Shown here: piece after piece, positions 58,489 through 64,000 of the stretch
How positions within the stretch are numbered: the first letter of the stretch is position 1
Layout: every line of letters begins with the position of its first letter
NCBI GenBank assembly: GCA_002095305.1
Contig: MIEI01000007.1
Location: 34,491-98,490 of the forward strand
Direction of reading: 5' to 3'
DNA length: 64,000 nucleotides
DNA from: Pantoea brenneri
GTDB lineage: Bacteria; Pseudomonadota; Gammaproteobacteria; Enterobacterales; Enterobacteriaceae
Notes under the pieces: model-generated
Databases searched by the model: none
What the model was told of the DNA's origin: nothing
Seen by the model: the letters and a program-made list of their open reading frames with translations, nothing else
Position numbers and translations under genes: made by a program

Positions 58489-59522
58489 GGCTGAATCGCC
58501 TGAATTAGTGACGGACTCCACATTTTGCCGTTGCGCCACTGAATGACGGCGCACCAGCGTCGGCATAAAGATGTGCGTTGCGGTGTCATCCAGCAGCCCT
58601 GCCGCGCCCTGCAACGCCAGCTCTGTCGCCAGTTTTGCCATAGAAACAATGGGATAGCGAACGGTGGTCAGTTGTGGATCGGTGTAACGTGAAATCGGGA
58701 TGTCATCAAAGCCAATGACAGAAAAATGCTGTGGAACCTGAATGCCGTTGTCTTTCAACGCAGTGAGTGCGCCCGCTGCCATGCCGTCGTTATAGGCAAA
58801 CACCGCGCTCAGATTGAGGTTGCGTCCCAGCAGTTCAACCATGGCGGCTTCACCGCCCTGCATATCTGGCTCGGCGCTGGCGATCCAGCTCTCCTGAGGC
58901 CGCATGCCCTGCTCCGCCATCGCCTGCAGCCAGCCTTCGCGGCGCTGGGCGACATCTTCAATCGGGTGGCTGGAACAGAGGTAGCCGATCCGGCTATGTC
59001 CCTGTTGTAACAGGTTCTTGAAGCCATCAGCGCGCCGGTAACGTTGTCGAGGCTGACGCTGCGATGTTCAAAGCCCGGTACTATACGGTTGATTACCACC
59101 ATGCCCGGTACATGTTGCATAAACTCAGCCAGCTCCTGGTCTGAAAGCGTTTTCGCGTGCACCACCAGCGCACTGCAACGCTGGCGGATCAATACCTCAA
59201 TCGCGTGGCGCTCTTTTTCTTCCTGATGCCAGGAGTTGCTGATTAACACATGCTTGTGCACGCGCTGCGCCACGGTATCGACCGCTTTGACCAGCGCGCC
59301 GAAGAAGGGATCGGAGACATCCATCACCACCACGCCGATGGTATCGCTGACCTGGGTGGCCAGCGCCTGGGCATTGGCGTTTGGACGATATCCCAGTGCA
59401 TCAACGGCCTGTAACACGGCGTCACGGGTATCAGAGGTGACGGCGCTACTGTTATTGAGTACGCGCGAGACGGTCGCCACCGACACGCCAGCCTGACGGG
59501 CAACATCACGAATCGTTATCAT
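58483..59522 (-). CDS. galS: LacI-family galactose repressor/isorepressor GalS (single-base frameshift near 59020)
   Basis: The upstream frame has the LacI helix-turn-helix start [24 protein letters not shown] and effector-domain residues to [12 protein letters not shown]; the frame is then lost. Restoring one base near 59019-59024 joins it to [29 protein letters not shown] and the second frame ([28 protein letters not shown]) ending at 58483. Repaired length is 346 aa, the same as E. coli GalS. GalS represses mgl and itself, relieved by galactose or fucose. A sequencing deletion is likely, given four similar cases nearby. Confidence 0.88.
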
Positions 59523-59576
59523 GCAGCAGTTCCACAGAGGAAGAATAAGGCATCACGCCGGTTGAACACCGGCGCT

Positions 59577-59638
59577 ATTTTGTCAGGGGCGGGAGGCAGG
59601 CAGCGTGAATTGCGTCACATCAATGAAAACGGTTACAT
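59577..59638 (-). promoter_or_regulatory. galS promoter: GalS operator, CRP site and -10 box
   Basis: The same 14-base operator TGTAACCGTTTTCA found at mglB recurs at 59638-59623, next to a CRP site CGTGA-ATTGCG-TCACA (59604-59619) and a CAAAAT -10 at 59582-59577. CRP is centred about 41 bp before the predicted start. A 7-bp hairpin (CGCCGGT / ACCGGCG, 59556-59574) covers the transcript 5' end. Indicates autoregulation. Confidence 0.8.
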
Positions 59639-59668
59639 ACAATTCTGCAACCTTTGTGATGGCGGTCA

Positions 59669-60829
59669 TTATCTGGCGTTGTCAGTAACCGCTGGTTTAC
59701 CGGCGGCCAGCAGCGTCAGGCGCCGCCATAGCCACTCCAGCGGACCCTGGGCAAAGTAATGTAACCAGATGAGTGAAAACAGAATGTTAATCAGCCATAC
59801 CGCGGGTACCATCATCACCAGCTGCAGGCGAGTGAAGTGCATGAACAGCCCAAAGCGATAGAACAGCGTGGTACAGATCAGGGTCTGTAGCAGGTAATTG
59901 GTTAACGCCATGCGGCCAACGCACTGAATCGCATAGCTAATACGCCAGCGACTAATCCGCGACCAGTAACCGAGACAAAGCGCGGCATAGCCCAGGCTGA
60001 TCAGCGGGCTGGCCAAATCGCGCGGGGTTTGCAGATAAAAGCCGGTCCAGCGAAACTCCCAATGTAACAGCCATTGCGCCGCGACCCCGGCCACCGCAAT
60101 CGACAGCCCCATTGTCAGCAGCAGCGCTGCCGCCTGACGGTAATGCTGCGCTGAAAATTCGCCCGTCAGCCAGCCGCTGCGTAGCAGTGCGCCGCCAATC
60201 ATCATCAGGCCGGCCAGCTGCCAGCCGTACTGCGCTGCCAGCGCCATCAGACCTGACGAGAGATGGTCGAGCCGGTTACTCACCGCTTCCCAGCCGCCGG
60301 TCAGTTTCCAGTATTGTTCATATTGCAGATCGGCCGCGCCCGGCAGCCAGGATCGGGTCGCCTGATGATCGGAAATCGATCCGAATACCAGCAATACGCC
60401 ACAGCCCACCAGATAGAGCAGAATACCGGTGTTCATCAGGCTGCGGGTCGAAGGCACATCCCGCAACACCCGCCACACCACCAGGCCGATGATGCCGTAA
60501 TCCAGCAGGATATCGCCTTCCCACAGCAACACGCCGTGCAGGAAACCGATAAATACCAGCAGCGTCAGGCGTGCCGTCAGCCAGCGACTGCCGCGCGGCA
60601 GCTGCATTTGCAGGCCCGCACCAAACAGCAGCGCAAATAGGGTCAGGAATTTGAGTTGAGCCAGCGCGTCAGAAACCGCCCATGTCCAGGCGTCGGACAG
60701 CGTGACGCTGCCCTGCCAGGCAGGATTCAGGTAGGCGGCTGACGGCAGACCGAAACCGACAATATTAAGCAGCAGGATGCCGAGAATGGCACATCCACGT
60801 ATGAAATCCAGCGCAAGATAGCGTTGCAT
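59669..60829 (-). CDS. yeiB: DUF418-type membrane protein YeiB
   Basis: 386 aa from the ATG at 60829 (MQRYLALDFIRGCAILGILLLN), matching the E. coli start and length (385); the in-frame ATG at 60883 lies inside folE. About ten hydrophobic helices; the N-terminal D-x-x-RG motif and C-terminal DUF418 segment (VGRMALTNYLLQTLI) belong to an acyltransferase-like membrane family. Substrate unknown. Located between folE and galS as in E. coli, 50 bp after folE, probably co-transcribed with it. Confidence 0.9.
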   Translation of the reverse strand: MQRYLALDFIRGCAILGILLLNIVGFGLPSAAYLNPAWQGSVTLSDAWTWAVSDALAQLKFLTLFALLFGAGLQMQLPRGSRWLTARLTLLVFIGFLHGVLLWEGDILLDYGIIGLVVWRVLRDVPSTRSLMNTGILLYLVGCGVLLVFGSISDHQATRSWLPGAADLQYEQYWKLTGGWEAVSNRLDHLSSGLMALAAQYGWQLAGLMMIGGALLRSGWLTGEFSAQHYRQAAALLLTMGLSIAVAGVAAQWLLHWEFRWTGFYLQTPRDLASPLISLGYAALCLGYWSRISRWRISYAIQCVGRMALTNYLLQTLICTTLFYRFGLFMHFTRLQLVMMVPAVWLINILFSLIWLHYFAQGPLEWLWRRLTLLAAGKPAVTDNAR

Positions 60830-60879
60830 GCGGCACCCTGAATTGACGATGCGGGCCGCTGAGTGCGCCCGCCGTTGAC

Positions 60880-61545
60880 TCAACTATGGCGTACCGCGCG
60901 CAGAAATTCCTGGCGGGTGTTTTGACTGGACTTGAACAGACCACCCAGCGAGGTGGTCGTGGTGGCGCTGGTGGCATCTTTGACGCCGCGCGCTTTTACG
61001 CAGTAGTGCACCGCGTCAATCGATACCGCGACGTTGTTGGTACCCAGCAGCGTTTGCAGCGCGACCAGTACCTGCTGCGTCAGACGCTCCTGCACCTGCG
61101 GGCGCTGGGCAAAGAACTGCACGATGCGGTTAATCTTCGACAGACCAATCACCGTATCTTTCGGGATGTAAGCGACGGTCGCTTTGCCGTCGATGATCAC
61201 GAAGTGATGCTCACAGGTGCTGGTCAGGGTGATATCACGCACGGTCACCATCTCATCAACCTTCATTTTGTTTTCAATGACGGTGATTTTTGGGAAGTTG
61301 GCGTAGTCGAGACCGGAGAACACCTCATCAACGTACATTTTGGCAATGCGGTGCGGGGTTTCGATCAGGCTGTCATCCTGCAGATCGAGATTCAGCAGCT
61401 GCATAATTTCGGTCATGTGGCCTGCAATCAGGCTTTTACGCGTTTCGTCATCGAGGTCGCGCGTCGGTGCACGTAACGGCGTTTCCAGGCCACGCGCTAA
61501 CAGCGCTTCATGGACCAGGGCAGCTTCCTGACTTAAGGTGCTCAT
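60880..61545 (-). CDS. folE: GTP cyclohydrolase I
   Basis: 221 aa from the ATG at 61545 ([20 protein letters not shown]); E. coli FolE has 222. Converts GTP to 7,8-dihydroneopterin triphosphate, the first step to folate and queuosine-type deazapurines. Zinc ligands C111, H114 and C182 appear in TSTCEHHFV and VHYCVKARG; the substrate-binding [23 protein letters not shown] is intact. Toroidal decamer in the family. The in-frame ATG at 61644 is too far upstream and has no family support. Confidence 0.97.
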   Translation of the reverse strand: MSTLSQEAALVHEALLARGLETPLRAPTRDLDDETRKSLIAGHMTEIMQLLNLDLQDDSLIETPHRIAKMYVDEVFSGLDYANFPKITVIENKMKVDEMVTVRDITLTSTCEHHFVIIDGKATVAYIPKDTVIGLSKINRIVQFFAQRPQVQERLTQQVLVALQTLLGTNNVAVSIDAVHYCVKARGVKDATSATTTTSLGGLFKSSQNTRQEFLRAVRHS

Positions 61546-61670
61546 CGTACTCTTCTCCGGCTGGTGTTGCGCCCGCCGGTTAATGCCAGCGGGCCCTGTT
61601 ACTGAGCGCGTATTGTGAAACTTTCTTTGCGGGGAATCCAGCAATCAATCAGATTGGTGATCAACCCGCA

Positions 61671-62798
61671 TCAGGCTGCACGTCGCCAGACCAGCAGGCC
61701 GGCCCATACCAGACTGGCTCCGGCTACCCACAACGCCGGTTCCAGCCGGTGCAGCAGCGCAGTGGACAGAAACGACAGCAGCGGGCCGACCAGCTGCCCG
61801 ACCGCATAACCGGTGGTCAGTAAACCGGCCATGTAACGCAAATGCTGCGGCGCCAGTTCACGTGCATAGAGCAGCGACAGCTGCACCACGCTGAGAAAGC
61901 CACCACCGACCAGCAGCGCGCCGATCAACAAGCCACTGAAGCCCGGCAACAGCGCTGCCGCCAGTACGCCCAGCGCCTGCGCCCACAGCACCAGCGCCAG
62001 CCGTGCATGGCTGCTGCCCCAGCGCCGCGTCATAATACCAATCACAATCCCGACCATCGCCGCTCCGCCGAATATCGGCCAGACGAACTGCGCGAATGCC
62101 CCATCAGGAAAGCGTGCCGCCGCCATCTGCGACAGAAAGGTGGCAGGCAAAATGTAACCGAAGCCCGCCAGGCTGTAGCTCAGCACCAGCCGTTTCAGAT
62201 TGCGGTTCAGCACCAGCGGTTCAGGTGCCTGATCCGGACGATGCAATTCGCCCCGACGCGGCAGATTACGGCTAATCAGCGCAATCAGCAGCAGCGCCAG
62301 CACGCCGTAAGCGGCCCATGCCAGCGACGCTGATACCTGGAAGCTGTGTAGTACCACTGCCAGTAGCCCGCTGACAAAAATACCGCAGCCGGGACCGGCA
62401 AACACCGCCGCCGATAAGCCGGCCCGGCCATGCCGGTGCAGCTGCTCATTGCTCCAGGCGGCCACCAGCACCATCGCCCAGCCGCTGGCCCAGCCAATCA
62501 GGAAGCGAATCGCCCCATGCAGCCAGGGACCGCTGACGCAGGCCGAGAGCAGCGTCAGGATCACCGCTCCCCAGACGCCAGCCAGTAACCGCAGTTCTAC
62601 CCGGCGGTGTGCGCGCATCGCATCGAAGGAACCACACAGGTAACCGAGGTAGTTTAACGCCGCCACCAGGCTGGCACTGGTCAGCGTCAGCTGGTGCTCC
62701 TGAATCATCAGCGGTACCTGTGGCGTAAAGGCGAATCGCCCGATGCCCATCGCCACAAATAAGGTTAAAAATGCGCTAAGCGCGACGCGTACCGCCAT
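61671..62798 (-). CDS. YbfB/YjiJ-family MFS transporter
   Basis: 375 aa from the ATG at 62798, seven bases after AGGAG; the in-frame ATG at 62870 would add an unlikely polar leader. Twelve hydrophobic helices with the YbfB/YjiJ N-terminus GIGRFAFTPQVPLMIQ near 24 and ALNYLGYLCGSFDAMRAHRR near 50. Substrate unknown. Divergent from the LysR gene across 117 bp, the standard arrangement for a regulator and its target, so it is probably controlled by that regulator. Confidence 0.87.
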   Translation of the reverse strand: MAVRVALSAFLTLFVAMGIGRFAFTPQVPLMIQEHQLTLTSASLVAALNYLGYLCGSFDAMRAHRRVELRLLAGVWGAVILTLLSACVSGPWLHGAIRFLIGWASGWAMVLVAAWSNEQLHRHGRAGLSAAVFAGPGCGIFVSGLLAVVLHSFQVSASLAWAAYGVLALLLIALISRNLPRRGELHRPDQAPEPLVLNRNLKRLVLSYSLAGFGYILPATFLSQMAAARFPDGAFAQFVWPIFGGAAMVGIVIGIMTRRWGSSHARLALVLWAQALGVLAAALLPGFSGLLIGALLVGGGFLSVVQLSLLYARELAPQHLRYMAGLLTTGYAVGQLVGPLLSFLSTALLHRLEPALWVAGASLVWAGLLVWRRAA

Positions 62799-62915
62799 TG
62801 CTGAACTCCTGTCGTGATGGCCTGGGATCTTTTCTGACTTGCTTACAGCATGCAGGATGTTTAAACTCACGGAAAGTGAATAATATTAACCAAGTTGTTT
62901 ACGGGAAGAGAAGAT

Positions 62916-63827
62916 ATGGATTTAGTTCAGCTACGTATGTTCTGTTCCGTCGCCGAAAGCGGTTCGCTGGCGCGCGCGGCAGAACAGCTGCATCGCGTGC
63001 CCTCTAATCTGACCACGCGGCTGCGTCAACTGGAAGAAGAGTTAGGCGTTGATCTGTTTATTCGTGAGAAGCAACGCATTCGCCTGTCGCCAATGGGTCA
63101 TAATTTCCTCAATTATGCGCAACGTATCCTGGCGCTGAGCGACGAAGCGATGAGCATGTCCCGCACCGGCGAACCGGCCGGTAACTTCGCGCTCGGCTCC
63201 ATGGAGAGCACTGCCGCCACGCGGCTGCCCGGCCTGCTGGCAGCCTATCACCAGCGGTTTCCGAAAGTGGCGCTGTCGCTGATCACCGGCACTTCTGGCG
63301 AGATTATCGATCGGGTGCGTGAAGGCACCTTAGCGGCAGCGCTGGTTGACGGTCCGGTTTCGCATGACGATCTCAACGGTTGTATCGCCTTTCGCGAGGA
63401 GATGGTGCTGATTACCGGTCTCGATCACGCGCCGATTAACAGCGCACGCGACGTGCAGGGTGACACGCTGTTTGCCTTTCGCAACAGCTGCTCCTATCGG
63501 GTGAAGCTGGAGACCTGGTATCGCGACAGCCAGACCGCGCCCGATAATGTGATGGAGATTCAGTCCTATCACGCCATGCTGGCCTGCGTGGCGGGCGGCG
63601 CGGGGGTAGCGATGATCCCGGCCTCGGTGCTGAAGCAGATGCCGGACCGCTCACGGGTGCAGGCGCACACGCTGCCGCCGGGCTACCGCGATACGGCAAC
63701 CTGGCTGATGTGGCGACGCGACGCGTTCACCCCGAACGTTGAAGCCCTGAAGTACCTGATCATTGAACAATTTGACGATCGTCCGCTCAACGACGAGCTG
63801 ATTCACCCCTTAGCGGCGGCGAAATAA
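62916..63827 (+). CDS. LysR-family transcriptional regulator
   Basis: 303 aa from the ATG at 62916 (MDLVQLRMFCSVAESGSL), after GGAAGAG; an in-frame codon at 62895 lies upstream of the family start. N-terminal winged helix with SLARAAEQLHRVPSNLTTRLRQLEEELG (about 18-46), then a periplasmic-binding-like effector domain (about 90-290). The effector is not known. It probably controls the divergent YbfB-type transporter. Confidence 0.9.
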   Translation: MDLVQLRMFCSVAESGSLARAAEQLHRVPSNLTTRLRQLEEELGVDLFIREKQRIRLSPMGHNFLNYAQRILALSDEAMSMSRTGEPAGNFALGSMESTAATRLPGLLAAYHQRFPKVALSLITGTSGEIIDRVREGTLAAALVDGPVSHDDLNGCIAFREEMVLITGLDHAPINSARDVQGDTLFAFRNSCSYRVKLETWYRDSQTAPDNVMEIQSYHAMLACVAGGAGVAMIPASVLKQMPDRSRVQAHTLPPGYRDTATWLMWRRDAFTPNVEALKYLIIEQFDDRPLNDELIHPLAAAK

Positions 63828-63850
63828 GCGTTCCGCGCTATGTTTAAGAT

Positions 63851-64000
63851 CCTGGTAAGCCAGGCGTAATTGTTGCAGTCAGTCTGAATACGGACAGCGC
63901 GGAACAACCGGAGCGTACACGGAGTACGTGAGGATTGTGAGCACTGCCCGGGTTCAGGCTGGCAAATAAAATAGCCTGGTGAGCCAGGCGTAATTGTTGC
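63851..64000. repeat. Tandem direct repeat with hairpin heads, cut by the window end
   Basis: A 26-bp unit starting CCTGGTAAGCCAGG and continuing CGTAATTGTTGC occurs at 63851-63876 and again, with one mismatch, at 63975-64000, a period of 124 bp. Each unit opens with a CCTGG / CCAGG hairpin. Between them lies GGAGCGTAC-ACG-GAGTACGTGAGG and GTGAGCACTGCCC, which recalls the ERIC core in spacing and wording. No coding region is seen. It may be the start of a longer array. Confidence 0.6.

Overview
The window looks like a chromosomal segment of an Erwiniaceae bacterium (Erwinia/Pantoea type). Two things point there. The left edge carries the start of an amylovoran/stewartan-type exopolysaccharide operon (wbaP/amsG then wza/amsH) preceded by a JUMPstart/ops element. 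The rest follows the Escherichia coli gene order yegH-asmA-dcd-udk-yegE-yegD, mdtABCD-baeSR-yegQ-yegS, thiMD, mrp/metG, yohJK-cdd, sanA, mglBAC-galS-yeiB-folE, with local insertions and losses (no alkA after yegE, no yegP before yegQ). Genus assignment is inference from gene content and order.

Layout: 1-2.8 kb, promoter-proximal end of the capsule operon running leftwards off the window, with its long leader. 2.8-13.3 kb, envelope and nucleotide genes (yegH, asmA, dcd, udk), a PAP2-type membrane protein, the diguanylate cyclase yegE/dgcE and the Hsp70-like yegD. 13.4-14.7 kb, an OprB-type sugar porin. 14.9-18.6 kb, an AT-rich accessory island: a two-gene leftward operon encoding a DUF262 (GmrSD-N/ParB-like) protein and a HEPN-motif protein, next to a decayed P2-type integrase. 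This pair is the best candidate for an undescribed (probably anti-phage) system. 18.6-33.4 kb, an aldo/keto reductase, the MdtABC-MdtD efflux/BaeSR operon, yegQ (trhP), the small RNA CyaR (not a protein gene) and the lipid kinase yegS. 33.5-39.5 kb, a complete rspA-rspB-MFS-ydfI-rspR sugar-acid cluster under an apparent CRP-dependent promoter. 39.5-41.3 kb, thiMD behind a TPP riboswitch. 41.5-45.8 kb, a small CxxC protein, an AEC transporter, ahpCF with an OxyR site, and a GNAT acetyltransferase. 45.8-54.3 kb, mrp, metG, yohJK, cdd (CRP/CytR control), an ERIC-like repeat, maeA and sanA. 54.5-61.6 kb, the galactose uptake operon mglBAC and its repressor galS, each with a CRP site plus GalS operator, then yeiB and folE. 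61.7-64 kb, a YbfB-type MFS transporter, a divergent LysR regulator and a direct repeat cut by the window end.

A recurring theme is carbon-source control: good CRP-site matches precede oprB, rspA, cdd, mglB and galS, with a half match before cyaR. A second theme is a quality warning. Five otherwise intact genes (baeS, yegQ, ydfI, thiD, galS) are each broken by exactly one missing base, mostly in short G/C runs, and each returns to family length when one base is restored. That pattern suits sequencing error better than gene decay.
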